From assembly GCF_022637395.1 (NCBI RefSeq), contig NZ_CP093337.1, positions 3,122,501 to 3,186,500 on the forward strand: a stretch of DNA of 64,000 nt, written 5' to 3'. The notes under the pieces are model-generated. The model was not told the origin of the DNA. It was given only the letters and a program-made list of their open reading frames with translations, and made no database searches. Origin of the DNA: Shinella sp. H4-D48 (GTDB lineage: Bacteria > Pseudomonadota > Alphaproteobacteria > Rhizobiales > Rhizobiaceae). Both the position numbers and the translations under genes were made by a program. Below are positions 17,033-25,983 of the stretch, piece by piece (within the stretch, counting starts at the first letter, position 1; every line of letters begins with the position of its first letter).

Positions 17033-18289
17033 TCACTGCCCGACGGCGGTTGTCGTCGTGTCTTCGACGGAATTGCCGAGGCGTCGCCACTGATCTTCGT
17101 AGTTACGGCGCGTCACCGGATCGAAGACGGCGATAGGTGTCGAGACCGCGATGCTCGCGGCACTGCCGACCGTCTGCGCCGTGCCAAGAGCGACCGCGCC
17201 GAGGCGCTCGCCGAGACCGACCTCGGAATCCGTTACCGACTGGCCGTCGATCAGGCGATTGCCGATGAGGCGAACCACCTCCGGGCTTTCGGCGAATTTT
17301 CCATGGTTGAGGCGGTCGCCGGATTTCAGCGCCGTCAGGTCGAGCACGGTAATGCCCTGCTTCTCCAGCATGGTCCGGTAGGGTTCTTCGGCCGGATTGA
17401 TCTGGCCGAGCCGGTCGATATTGCCGGAGATGCGGCGCGACAGCGTCAGCGCGCGGTCATCGCGAGAGACGAAGAGAGTAAAATTCGGGCGATCCTTGCT
17501 GTCCTTGCCGATGGCCCGCATCTGCTGGCCGAACACATCGACGTCGAGATCGGGCGACGCGAGAATGACCTGCTGGATCTTCTTCGGCACGCGACCGTCG
17601 CGGATCGCCATCTGGCGCAGCGTTTCCACGGCAAGCCAGGTGCCCATGGAATGCGCCATGATGGTGATTTCACCGACCTGTGGGGTGTTGACGGCAGCCC
17701 GCAGCAACTCCTCCAGAGCATCGCGCGAATAGTTGGTGCTTTCCTTGTCGTAGGAATAATCGAAGATGCTGGCGCGCGAGGGCCAGGTGAAGATCACCGG
17801 TGCCGCATCGGTCTTGGAGTCGTGCACGATCTGCGCAAAGCGGTAGACGGCGTCCTCATAACGGTTGTTGAAGCCGTGCACGAAGATCAGCACCCGGCGG
17901 CTCTTCGGCAGATTGCGGCCGAGCCAGAGGCGAGCAGACTTCGCACCATCGACCGGCTTCACGCTGACCGTGGAAAAATCCTTCATGGGATCGGCGGGCA
18001 GCTTCTTGGGCCATTGCACCTGGCCGACCTTGCGCCTGTCATCGGGCGGTATCGACACGACGATGTCGCTGAGCGCCAGCTCCGAGCCGCGCTCGCCGGA
18101 AAACAGAACGCCGGGCTGGCTGGAGGGCGCGCGCGTGGTCGCAACCAGCAGATCGACGGTGGATACGCCCGGGGTGACCGTTCCGCTCGGCACCAGAACA
18201 CCCTCCGGCCGACCGGCACAGCCGGCCAGCACGATGAGCCCGGCGAATATCACACGTCGCAACATGCGCGGCACCTCGCGGTTCGTCAT
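17033..18289 (-). CDS. Lipoprotein alpha/beta hydrolase (DUF900 family)
   Basis: A 418-residue exported protein. The signal peptide ends in the lipobox LAGC (cysteine near residue 24), so it is probably lipid-anchored. The alpha/beta hydrolase core shows the oxyanion strand RRVLIFVHGFNNRYEDA and the nucleophile elbow AHSMGTWLAVE, as in the DUF900 family. The N-terminal 100 residues and the C-terminal 110 residues lie outside the core and may contact the envelope. AGGAAG lies seven bases before ATG 18289. Substrate is unknown. It converges with the phosphoesterase gene. Confidence 0.82.
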   Translation of the reverse strand: MTNREVPRMLRRVIFAGLIVLAGCAGRPEGVLVPSGTVTPGVSTVDLLVATTRAPSSQPGVLFSGERGSELALSDIVVSIPPDDRRKVGQVQWPKKLPADPMKDFSTVSVKPVDGAKSARLWLGRNLPKSRRVLIFVHGFNNRYEDAVYRFAQIVHDSKTDAAPVIFTWPSRASIFDYSYDKESTNYSRDALEELLRAAVNTPQVGEITIMAHSMGTWLAVETLRQMAIRDGRVPKKIQQVILASPDLDVDVFGQQMRAIGKDSKDRPNFTLFVSRDDRALTLSRRISGNIDRLGQINPAEEPYRTMLEKQGITVLDLTALKSGDRLNHGKFAESPEVVRLIGNRLIDGQSVTDSEVGLGERLGAVALGTAQTVGSAASIAVSTPIAVFDPVTRRNYEDQWRRLGNSVEDTTTTAVGQ

Positions 18290-18418
18290 GTCCCGCTTCC
18301 TTCACTTTCCCGTTTCGCCGGCGCCTGAAAGCTCCGCTCGCTCCTGCTTAGCCGAGCAGCGGGCGCTTTTGAAGAGAAGGCATGCGGGCGCGCGCTCACA
18401 GTCGCGCAAGGAACCGTC

Positions 18419-18440
18419 CCCGTGACATATCGGTCACGGG
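18419..18440. repeat. Perfect 8-bp inverted repeat upstream of the lipoprotein gene
   Basis: CCCGTGAC and GTCACGGG are separated by ATATCG, 129 bases before the lipoprotein gene start. It has the size and symmetry of a regulator operator. The half-site spacing (GTGA-N8-TCAC) does not fit the Crp consensus. It could also form a small hairpin. Confidence 0.4.
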
Positions 18441-18516
18441 CGGAAAAGCTGCATTGGTGAACGAACGCGCAAAGAAGCGCATCGGTCACCGGCTTGCAGA
18501 ATGTCGATTGGAAGAA

Positions 18517-18593
18517 TGGCGCACCCGAAGAGATTCGAACTCCTGACCCCCAGATTCGTAGTCTGGTGCTCTATCCAGCTGAGCTACGGGTGC
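18517..18593 (-). tRNA. tRNA-Arg (anticodon ACG)
   Basis: A complete 77-base cloverleaf on the reverse strand. The acceptor stem GCACCCG/CGGGTGC is followed by G and an encoded CCA. The anticodon stem CCAGA/TCTGG holds the loop CTACGAA with ACG, whose first base is normally edited to inosine to read CGU/CGC/CGA. The T loop is TTCGAAT. Confidence 0.96.
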
Positions 18594-18716
18594 GCTGGCA
18601 GTGGCGGGTTTATTGCCCGGCTGCGAGGCGGTTCTCTAAAGGGTGCTTCGGGTTATTGCAAGCGCCTTTCGGAGAAAAATGTATTTTTTTCATTGCGGCA
18701 CCTCGTGCTGACGAGG

Positions 18717-20186
18717 TTACGCGCGGTGGCGGAAGGCATCCAGCGGGACGGGACGGTCAGGAAGCTCGATGCGGAAGAGCGTGCCGGGCGTGACCTTTTC
18801 CACAAGCGCGATCGTGCCGCCATGCGCAAGCACCAGTTCGCGGGCGATCGCAAGGCCCAGCCCCGTCCCGCCGGAGCGAACAGAGCCCCGGAAGGCCTTG
18901 AACAGGTTCTCGCGCGCCTTTTGCGGCATGCCGGGCCCGTTGTCCTCGATAGCGATAGACACGACGCTGCCGGTGCGCAGACCCGTGACGATGACTGTGC
19001 GGCGCGCGGCGGAAATTTCCTGCGACAGCGCCTCGACCGCGTTGCGGCAGAGATTGTGGATGACACGAAAGAGCTGCTCGCCATCCGCATCGACCTGAAG
19101 GGCCGATTCGACCTCCACGACGAAATCGATGTCGCCGCGCGCATCCAGTGCGAGCACCTCGGAGACCTCCTGCACCAGCGGCCGCAGCGAAACGAATCGG
19201 CGGCGCGGCTCCGGCTCGCGCATGCGGCCATAGGACATGACCTCGTTCGTATAACCGACAGCGCGGTCGATACTGCGCAGAAGCTTCGGCGCAACGCGCT
19301 TGACCACGGGATCGTCGACATCCGACAGGCGGTCGGACATGAGCTGCGCCGAGGACAGGATGTTGCGCATGTCGTGGTTGATTTTCGAAACCGCGAGACC
19401 GAGGTCCGCGAGGTTCTTCTGTTCTTTCAGCGTGCGTTGCAGCGTCTGCTGCATGGCCGCCAAGTGGATGCCTGCGACGGCGATTTCGTCGCGCCCGCCG
19501 GACGGACGCAGAACGCGGGCGGGATTGGACGGATCGGCGGCGAATTCGCGGATATTGGCCGTCATGCCACGCACCGGGCGGATCAGCAGTCGGTTGAGCG
19601 CGAAGAAGATCGGGGCGGCCGTAACAAGCGAAATGAACAGGGAGAGGAAGAAGACGTTGCGCGCGTAGCGCAACATGGCACGGCGCAGGGCGCCGTCGTC
19701 GAGAAGCAGTTCGATACGCGTCGTCGTCTCTCCCACGGGGCCGTAGACGCGGATGACCCGGTTGCCGCCGAAAAGCAGCGTATCGAAGGCATCGTAAACG
19801 GCGGTGAGCGTCGAGACATCCGACAGATCATATTGCGCGTCCACAGTCGGCGGCATATCGATCGCGGCGACCATACGCGAGGCATCGGCCTTCTTAAGCA
19901 CGATCGCCTTGGCGCCCGTCGCCAACAGCGTCTCCTGCTGCACGGAGCGCGGCAGCTCCTGATCCGGCAGGCCTTCAATGACGACACTCGCGGCAGCGGC
20001 GGTGTTCAGCCGGTCGCGCAGCCACATCAGCCGCATATTGGCGACCGAAGGCACGAAGATCAGGATTTCAGCGATCAGAACGAAAATCGCCGTCACGAGG
20101 AGGAGCCTGCCGGAAAGCCCCGACAGAAAGCCGACTTTCGGCACCGGCATCTCGGCCAAGGACGGCGTTCCGTCTCTGTCCACCAT
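18717..20186 (-). CDS. Orphan sensor histidine kinase
   Basis: A 489-residue inner-membrane kinase. Helix 1 (about residues 25-48) and helix 2 (about 175-200) flank a periplasmic domain of about 125 residues with no recognised fold. A HAMP-like linker starts at NRLLIRPVRG. The H-box INHDMRNILSSAQLM carries the phosphoacceptor His near residue 270. The catalytic domain has an N-box (HNLCRNAVEAL), a G1 box (DNGPGMP) and a G2 box (GGTGLGLAIA). GGGAG lies eight bases before the ATG. No response regulator gene lies next to it, so its partner is elsewhere. The stimulus is unknown. Confidence 0.88.
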   Translation of the reverse strand: MVDRDGTPSLAEMPVPKVGFLSGLSGRLLLVTAIFVLIAEILIFVPSVANMRLMWLRDRLNTAAAASVVIEGLPDQELPRSVQQETLLATGAKAIVLKKADASRMVAAIDMPPTVDAQYDLSDVSTLTAVYDAFDTLLFGGNRVIRVYGPVGETTTRIELLLDDGALRRAMLRYARNVFFLSLFISLVTAAPIFFALNRLLIRPVRGMTANIREFAADPSNPARVLRPSGGRDEIAVAGIHLAAMQQTLQRTLKEQKNLADLGLAVSKINHDMRNILSSAQLMSDRLSDVDDPVVKRVAPKLLRSIDRAVGYTNEVMSYGRMREPEPRRRFVSLRPLVQEVSEVLALDARGDIDFVVEVESALQVDADGEQLFRVIHNLCRNAVEALSQEISAARRTVIVTGLRTGSVVSIAIEDNGPGMPQKARENLFKAFRGSVRSGGTGLGLAIARELVLAHGGTIALVEKVTPGTLFRIELPDRPVPLDAFRHRA

Positions 20187-20315
20187 GTCTCAACTCCCGG
20201 GCCCGGCCACACGATGCGCCACCACACAGGCACCGCTCGGCGGCGCGTTCTCGATAACGACCGCGAGCCAATTATAGGAGATTACGGCAATTTTTCCAAC
20301 GGAGCGCCGAGCAAT

Positions 20316-20347
20316 GAAAAACGCGGCGATCCTGCGACCGCCGCGTT
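20316..20347 (-). terminator. Intrinsic terminator after the chemoreceptor gene
   Basis: A perfect 9-bp stem (AACGCGGCG / CGCCGCGTT) with a 10-base loop, followed on the reverse strand by TTTTTC. It starts 28 bases beyond the chemoreceptor stop. Confidence 0.8.
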
Positions 20348-20374
20348 CGATTTTGAGATGGCTTCAGCCTTCGA

Positions 20375-22378
20375 TCAGAATTCTTCCCAGTTCTCCTGGA
20401 CCGCGGCGGCCGATGCAGCGCCACCGCCGCCGAAGGCGCGGGCGACATTGCCCATCATGCGCCGGGCCGGCGATTCGACCGGGCGCGTCTCCGTGCGGGC
20501 GACAGCGATGCGCTGGAGCGCGTCGCCGGTGCGGAAGCGGGCGACCAGGTCGGCGAGGCCGTCGGCTTCCGCCTTGAGCTTGTGGGTCGCGGCCGAGGTC
20601 TCCTCGACCATAGCGGCATTGTGCTGGGTGACCTGATCCATCTGGTTGATGGCGGTGCTGACTTCCTGGAGCCCTGTCGCCTGCTCGCGGGCGGCCGTGG
20701 CAATCGAGTGGATGCGATCGTTGATGGTCACGACGCGCCCCTCGATGTCGGTCAGTGCCGCACCCGTTTCCTGCACGTACTTGACGCCGACGGACACCTC
20801 GTCGGAAGACTTGGTGATCAGCCCCTTGATGTCCTTGGCCGCACTGGCGGCACGCTGTGCGAGCTCACGCACTTCCTGCGCGACGACAGCGAAGCCCTTG
20901 CCGGCCTCGCCCGCGCGGGCAGCCTCGACACCGGCATTAAGGGCCAGCAGGTTGGTCTGGAAGGCGATCTCGTCGATCACGGAAATGATCTGGCTGATCT
21001 CCGACGAAGCCTGCTCGATACGGCCCATGGCATCGATGGCATTGCGCACGATGGTGCCGGACTGCTTGGCGCTCTGCGTCGCCTCGGCGACCATGCGGCT
21101 CGCCTCGCCTGCCTGATCCGTCGAGTTCTTCACGGCGACGGTGATCTCGTCGAGTGCAGCGGAGGTTTCCTCAAGGGCCGCAGCCTGCTGTTCGGTGCGC
21201 TTCGACAGATCGTCGGATGCGGTGCGCAGCTCGCCGGAATTGGCGTTGATCGCATCGGTGGACGAACGCACCTCACGCATCGTGCGCTGGAGCGTGGCCA
21301 ATGTCGCGTTGACGTTCTGCTGCAGTTCGGCGAACGCCCCGCGGAAGCTGCCGCTCATGGTCTGCGTGAGATCGCCCTCGGACAGCGCGCCGATGACGCG
21401 GCGGGTTTCGGCAATGCCTTCCTCAACGCCGGCCACGAGTTCGTTGACGCTGCGCGCGAACCGGTTGAGGTCGTCGTTGTCGTAGTCCTTGTTGATGCGC
21501 GAGGAGAAGTCACCGGCTGCCGCGGCATGTACGACGGTGGCGATGGAGGACTGGAGGTCGGCGCTCTTCTCGCGCAGAACCTGTTCCTGCGCATTGAGAT
21601 CGCGCACGGTGATGGCGTTCTGGCGGAAGACGGCCACCGCGGCTGCCATCTCGCCGATCTCGTCCTGACGGCCGGCATAGGGCACTTCGGTCGCGAGATC
21701 GCCGCCGGCAAGACGGTTCATGGTGTCCGTGACCTTCTGGATCGGACGGCTCAGCTCGTTGGTCGCGATGTAGAAGGCTGCACCGCCACCGACGGCCAGG
21801 CCAACGCCGATCGTTCCCAGAACCAGGGTGAGCATGAGCGTTTCGAATGCGGCGACGTCGCTTTTGATCGCGCTCAGATTGGCGTTATCGGTTTCGACGA
21901 CGGCGTCGATTTCCTTCTGGAAAGCCTTGCGGTTGGCGCGGTTGCTCTCGTTGTTGCCCTGCTCGTTTGCGGCAACGGGTGAAACCTGCGTACCAAGGCG
22001 TGCCGTTTCCGAGCGGAAGGTGCGGAATTCGGCAGCACGGGCGACGACCGCATCGAAGGCGGCCTTCTGGGATTCAGGCACGAGCGGACGCCAGTCGTTC
22101 AGCGTCTTGTCGATGCCGTCGAGTTCCTTGCTGATTCCGTCGGCGAACTTCTTCGCACTCTCGCTGTCCTTGGAGGCATAGATGCCACGGGCTTCCATCA
22201 CGACGGCCGTGACCTGGCGGTTCAGGTGCTCGCCCAGGAAGGCGCGGTCGGAGGCGTTCTGATACCGGCCGAGCTTGGCGCTGTATTCGGACACCACATG
22301 AACGGCGATTCCACCAACAAGCACAGAAACGAGCCCCATCATGCCCACGATGAGATAGATCTTTCCCCGTATTTTCAC
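20375..22378 (-). CDS. Methyl-accepting chemotaxis protein with CheR tether
   Basis: A 667-residue chemoreceptor. Helix 1 covers about residues 5-27. A helical periplasmic domain follows (about 28-180), perhaps a four-helix bundle. Helix 2 lies near 190-215, then one or two HAMP units and the methylated coiled coil. The conserved signalling tip reads EIAFQTNLLALNAGVEAARAG. The C-terminus ends in NWEEF, a pentapeptide that tethers the methyltransferase CheR. I chose GTG 22378 because GGAG lies seven bases upstream and VKIRGKIYLIV begins the usual rhizobial N-terminus. Ligand unknown. Confidence 0.9.
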   Translation of the reverse strand: MKIRGKIYLIVGMMGLVSVLVGGIAVHVVSEYSAKLGRYQNASDRAFLGEHLNRQVTAVVMEARGIYASKDSESAKKFADGISKELDGIDKTLNDWRPLVPESQKAAFDAVVARAAEFRTFRSETARLGTQVSPVAANEQGNNESNRANRKAFQKEIDAVVETDNANLSAIKSDVAAFETLMLTLVLGTIGVGLAVGGGAAFYIATNELSRPIQKVTDTMNRLAGGDLATEVPYAGRQDEIGEMAAAVAVFRQNAITVRDLNAQEQVLREKSADLQSSIATVVHAAAAGDFSSRINKDYDNDDLNRFARSVNELVAGVEEGIAETRRVIGALSEGDLTQTMSGSFRGAFAELQQNVNATLATLQRTMREVRSSTDAINANSGELRTASDDLSKRTEQQAAALEETSAALDEITVAVKNSTDQAGEASRMVAEATQSAKQSGTIVRNAIDAMGRIEQASSEISQIISVIDEIAFQTNLLALNAGVEAARAGEAGKGFAVVAQEVRELAQRAASAAKDIKGLITKSSDEVSVGVKYVQETGAALTDIEGRVVTINDRIHSIATAAREQATGLQEVSTAINQMDQVTQHNAAMVEETSAATHKLKAEADGLADLVARFRTGDALQRIAVARTETRPVESPARRMMGNVARAFGGGGAASAAAVQENWEEF

Positions 22379-22646
22379 GTCATACTCCAATAGGTAAGCG
22401 GAACGGCAAGATGGCACGATCCAGCTCACCCCCTCGGGGAGAAATGTAAGTTTCAAAGGTTAATTAGATTTTGATGAAAATCCCCTCATTTTCGGCCTGA
22501 AGGTCTTTGAAGACGGGTACTTAGTGAATACCTGCGGAGATTTTCATCACGCGACGCTCAGCCCACTAAACAGCCGCGACGTTTCACAACCCTTGAGGGA
22601 AACAGCATTAACGACTTGGACCGGCAGCGCGACGTCAGGCCCACAA
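22379..22646. other. Non-coding interval between the chemoreceptor and rpmH
   Basis: About 270 bases, AT-richer than the surroundings, with no convincing gene. It holds the chemoreceptor ribosome site and presumably its promoter near its left end, and leads into the rpmH promoter on the right. Confidence 0.5.
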
Positions 22647-22675
22647 TTGACTTTCGACCGTTTTTGCCCTTATAA
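22647..22675 (+). promoter_or_regulatory. Sigma-70 promoter of rpmH-rnpA-yidC
   Basis: TTGACT and TTATAA are separated by exactly 17 bases, an almost consensus housekeeping promoter. It leaves a leader of about 105 bases before rpmH. Confidence 0.75.
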
Positions 22676-22788
22676 GCCGGCCACGTTCGGAAAGCTCGGC
22701 TTCCCGTGAGGGATAACCGTTGCCGGACAGAAACGCTGCTTGCTAAAACGCAAACCCAAGAAGGGCCGCACACCGCGGTATTAAATAA

Positions 22789-22926
22789 ATGTCCAAGCGT
22801 ACCTACCAACCCTCCAAGCTTGTTCGCAAGCGTCGTCATGGCTTCCGTGCCCGCATGGCAACGAAGGGCGGCCGCAAGGTCCTCTCCGCTCGCCGTGCAC
22901 GCGGTCGCGCTCGTCTCTCGGCCTAA
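22789..22926 (+). CDS. rpmH: 50S ribosomal protein L34
   Basis: A 45-residue basic ribosomal protein, [10 protein letters not shown] followed by [20 protein letters not shown] and an Arg-rich tail: a full L34 with one extra Ser after the start Met. It binds 23S rRNA near the exit tunnel. As in most bacteria it heads the cluster with rnpA and yidC. A strong promoter lies about 115 bases upstream. No clear Shine-Dalgarno is seen before ATG; the leader is AT-rich (ATTAAATAA). Confidence 0.97.
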   Translation: MSKRTYQPSKLVRKRRHGFRARMATKGGRKVLSARRARGRARLSA

Positions 22927-22958
22927 GCCGTGCTTGCCCGAACAGAGGCGACGGGCAT

Positions 22959-23351
22959 ATGACGAAAACTGTTGGAAAATCCACTGTCGGACGGCTGAAA
23001 AGCCGTCCGCAGTTTCTTTTTGTGCGCGAGGGCGAGCGCCGCAGGGGACAGCTGTTCCTTCTCGAAGTGCGCGACCGGCAGATGCCGGAGGAGCCCCCTC
23101 GCGTCGGCTTCACCGTTACGAAGAAGCATGGCAACGCCGTCGAGCGCAATCGCATGCGCCGCCGCCTCAAGGAGGCGGTGCGGCTATCCGCCGGGTTTGC
23201 AATGGAGCCCGGACACGACTATGTGGTTGTCGCCAGACGGGACGTGTTACACGCGCCCTTCAAAACCCTAAAAGCGAGCCTGAAAGACCGGATCGCAACA
23301 GGTAAGAAACAGAAGCGGCAGCAATCCTCAGCTGCTCCCGGGAAAGAGTGA
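22959..23351 (+). CDS. rnpA: Ribonuclease P protein component
   Basis: A 130-residue basic protein that binds the RNase P RNA and helps mature the 5' ends of tRNAs. The signature block [13 protein letters not shown], preceded by [14 protein letters not shown], is the canonical RNR motif. The N-terminus [14 protein letters not shown] is the usual alphaproteobacterial form. The gene starts 32 bases after rpmH, and its stop codon overlaps the yidC start (TGATG), pointing to translational coupling. Confidence 0.95.
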   Translation: MTKTVGKSTVGRLKSRPQFLFVREGERRRGQLFLLEVRDRQMPEEPPRVGFTVTKKHGNAVERNRMRRRLKEAVRLSAGFAMEPGHDYVVVARRDVLHAPFKTLKASLKDRIATGKKQKRQQSSAAPGKE

Positions 23352-25150
23352 TGGAAAAGAACCGCAATTATTTCGTGGCGATCGCACTGTCCGTGCTGAT
23401 CCTCGTCGCCTGGCAGTTCCTGTATGTGAACCCGAAGCTGGAAAAGGATCGCGCCGCGCTGGAAGCCCAGCAGGCCACCCAGACACAGCAGCAGACAACG
23501 ACGACGACCGACGGCACCACGCCTGCGGTGAGCACGAGCGGAACGCTGCCCGGCGCGACGGCGACAGGCACGGCCACCGAGGCGCGTGATACCGCGCTTG
23601 CGAAATCCGCGCGCGTCGAAATCGACACACCCGCGCTTTCCGGCTCCATCAACCTGACGGGCGCGCGCTTCGACGACCTGAAGCTCAAGGAATTTCACGA
23701 GACGGTCGACAAGTCGAGCCCGATCATCACCCTGCTCAGCCCGGCTGAGACCGAACACGGCTACTTTGCCGAAATCGGCTATGTCGGCAGCGATGCGACC
23801 GGCACTGTTCCGGGGCCCCAGACGGTGTGGACGCAGGACGGCTCCGGCAAGCTGACGCAGACGACCCCGGTGAAGCTGACCTTCACCAACGACAAGGGCG
23901 TTACCTTCACCCGCACGATCTCGGTCGATGAACATTACATGTTCACCATCAACGACAGCATCGAGAACCGCACGGATGCGGCCATCGCGCTGTCGCCCTA
24001 CGGCCGCTCGACGCGCTTCTTCAAGCCGACCGATCCGTCGGTCTACGTCCTGCACGAAGGCTTCATCGGCGTGCTCGGCGACCTCGGCCTGCAGGAAGTG
24101 AAGTACAGCAAGACCGAGGACAACACGACCGTCACGCCCGGCAAGGCGACCGGCGGCTGGCTCGGCATCACAGACAAGTACTGGGCGACGGCGCTCGTAC
24201 CGCCGCAGGCCACACCTTACGAGACGCGCTTCTCGCACTTCACCGACGGCCGTTCGCGCTACCAGGCGGATTATCGCCAGGACGACATCACCGTCGCGCC
24301 GGGCCAGACGATCGAAGTCAAGAACCTGTTCTTCGGCGGCGCCAAGGAAGTGCCGATCATCGACCAGTACGAGAAGACCTATGCGATCCCGCAGTTCGAC
24401 CTGATGATCGACTGGGGCTGGTTCTGGTTCTTCACCAAGCCGATGTTCCAGCTGATGGACTTCTTCTTCCGCTATTTCGGCAATTTCGGCATCGCGATCC
24501 TGATCACCACGATCGTCGTGAAGGGCCTGTTCTTCCCGCTCGCCAACAAGCAGTACGCTTCCATGGCGAACATGAAGAAGATGCAGCCGAAGATGGAGGA
24601 GCTGAAGGCCAAGCACGGCGACGACCGCATGGCGCTGCAACAGGCCATGATGCAGCTCTACAAGGAAGAGAAGATCAACCCGCTGGCCGGCTGCTGGCCG
24701 ATCTTGCTGCAGATCCCGGTGTTCTTCGCGCTCTACAAGGTCATCTACGTGACCATCGAGATGCGCCATGCACCGTTCTTCGGCTGGATTCAGGACCTGT
24801 CCGCGCCTGATCCGACCTCGATCTTCAACCTGTTCGGCCTGCTGCCTTTCGCGGTGCCGCACATGCTGATGATCGGTGTTTGGCCGATCATCATGGGCAT
24901 CACCATGTTCCTGCAGATGCGCATGAACCCGACGCCGCCGGATCCGACCCAGGCGATGATCTTCACCTGGATGCCGCTGGTCTTCACCTTCATGCTGGCG
25001 ACCTTCCCGGCCGGCCTCGTGATCTACTGGGCTTGGAACAACACGCTCTCGATCATTCAGCAGGCGATCATCATGAAGCGCCAGGGCGTGAAGATCGAGC
25101 TGTTCGACAATCTCAAGGGCTTGTTCAGCAAGAAACCGAAACCATCCTGA
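23351..25150 (+). CDS. yidC: Membrane protein insertase YidC
   Basis: A 599-residue insertase that places inner-membrane proteins with or without SecYEG. The first helix is [22 protein letters not shown] low-complexity Gln/Thr linker follows, then the large periplasmic domain (about residues 60-340). Five conserved C-terminal helices follow, including [18 protein letters not shown], and the hydrophilic-groove Arg lies in this region. ATG 23351 overlaps the rnpA stop; a GTG one codon earlier is also possible. A terminator follows. Confidence 0.96.
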   Translation: MEKNRNYFVAIALSVLILVAWQFLYVNPKLEKDRAALEAQQATQTQQQTTTTTDGTTPAVSTSGTLPGATATGTATEARDTALAKSARVEIDTPALSGSINLTGARFDDLKLKEFHETVDKSSPIITLLSPAETEHGYFAEIGYVGSDATGTVPGPQTVWTQDGSGKLTQTTPVKLTFTNDKGVTFTRTISVDEHYMFTINDSIENRTDAAIALSPYGRSTRFFKPTDPSVYVLHEGFIGVLGDLGLQEVKYSKTEDNTTVTPGKATGGWLGITDKYWATALVPPQATPYETRFSHFTDGRSRYQADYRQDDITVAPGQTIEVKNLFFGGAKEVPIIDQYEKTYAIPQFDLMIDWGWFWFFTKPMFQLMDFFFRYFGNFGIAILITTIVVKGLFFPLANKQYASMANMKKMQPKMEELKAKHGDDRMALQQAMMQLYKEEKINPLAGCWPILLQIPVFFALYKVIYVTIEMRHAPFFGWIQDLSAPDPTSIFNLFGLLPFAVPHMLMIGVWPIIMGITMFLQMRMNPTPPDPTQAMIFTWMPLVFTFMLATFPAGLVIYWAWNNTLSIIQQAIIMKRQGVKIELFDNLKGLFSKKPKPS

Positions 25151-25172
25151 CGACTGGTCAGGCGACGATTGC

Positions 25173-25200
25173 AAAATCCGGCCTCGCGCCGGGTTTTCTT
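25173..25200 (+). terminator. Intrinsic terminator after yidC
   Basis: An AAAATCCGGC / GCGCCGGGTTTT hairpin with a 3-base loop ending in a T-rich tail, 23 bases after the yidC stop. It separates yidC from engB, or attenuates transcription between them. Confidence 0.6.
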
Positions 25201-25310
25201 TTGCGCGGCGCTACTTCTCTCGCTCGGCACCGCGCTGTGGTGGCAGCGTCGCGCTTGACATTCTCGGCCAAAACCGGGAAGCGGAGGGCCTGAAACAAAG
25301 GCAGGACGCA

Positions 25311-25964
25311 ATGACCGAGACGACGACGCCCGGCGAAAAGCCCCTCTTCGGACGTCCGTGGATCTTCATCCGCGGCGTGCCGGCCATGAAATTCCTGCCG
25401 CCAGAGGGTCCGCCGGAGATCGCCTTTGCCGGGCGTTCGAATGTCGGCAAGTCGTCGCTAATCAATGCGCTCGTCGGCCACAAGGGGCTCGCGCGCACCT
25501 CGAATACGCCCGGCCGCACGCAGGAACTCAACTACTTCGTGCCGGATGGTTTTTCCGGTGCGGCAGATGACCTTCCGCCCATGGCGCTCGTCGACATGCC
25601 GGGGTACGGCTACGCCCAGGCGCCGAAGGAACAGGTGGATGCCTGGACCAAGCTCGTCTTCGACTATCTGCGCGGCCGCTCCACGCTCAAGCGCGTCTAT
25701 GTGCTGATCGACAGCCGCCACGGCGTCAAGAAGAACGACGAGGAGGTTTTCGCGCTGCTCGACAAGGCCGCCGTCTCCTACCAGATCGTGCTGACCAAGA
25801 CGGACAAGATCAAGGATGCCGGCGTGCCGCGCCTCATCGAGGAAACCCGGCAGCAGATCCTGAAGCACCCGGCCGCTTATCCAGAAGTGCTGGCGACATC
25901 ATCGGAAAAGAGCCGCGGGCTCGATGATCTGCGCAATGCCATCCTGACGGCGATCGCGCGTTGA
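25311..25964 (+). CDS. engB: Ribosome biogenesis GTPase EngB (YihA/YsxC)
   Basis: A 217-residue essential-type GTPase that assists late large-subunit assembly. The G1 motif is [16 protein letters not shown] (near residue 43), G2 the Thr in [15 protein letters not shown]3 DMPGYGYA and G4 TKTDKIK. It follows yidC in the usual order. In many Rhizobiaceae argB comes next; here epmB converges instead, so the region beyond has been rearranged or argB moved. AGGACG supports the ATG. Confidence 0.94.
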   Translation: MTETTTPGEKPLFGRPWIFIRGVPAMKFLPPEGPPEIAFAGRSNVGKSSLINALVGHKGLARTSNTPGRTQELNYFVPDGFSGAADDLPPMALVDMPGYGYAQAPKEQVDAWTKLVFDYLRGRSTLKRVYVLIDSRHGVKKNDEEVFALLDKAAVSYQIVLTKTDKIKDAGVPRLIEETRQQILKHPAAYPEVLATSSEKSRGLDDLRNAILTAIAR

Positions 25965-25983
25965 TCAATCCGGCCTGCGCGCC

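Noticed and set aside
18419-18440. Palindrome considered as a Crp/Clr site linked to the cAMP genes
   Set aside because: GTGA and TCAC are eight bases apart instead of six, and the outer bases do not match the consensus.
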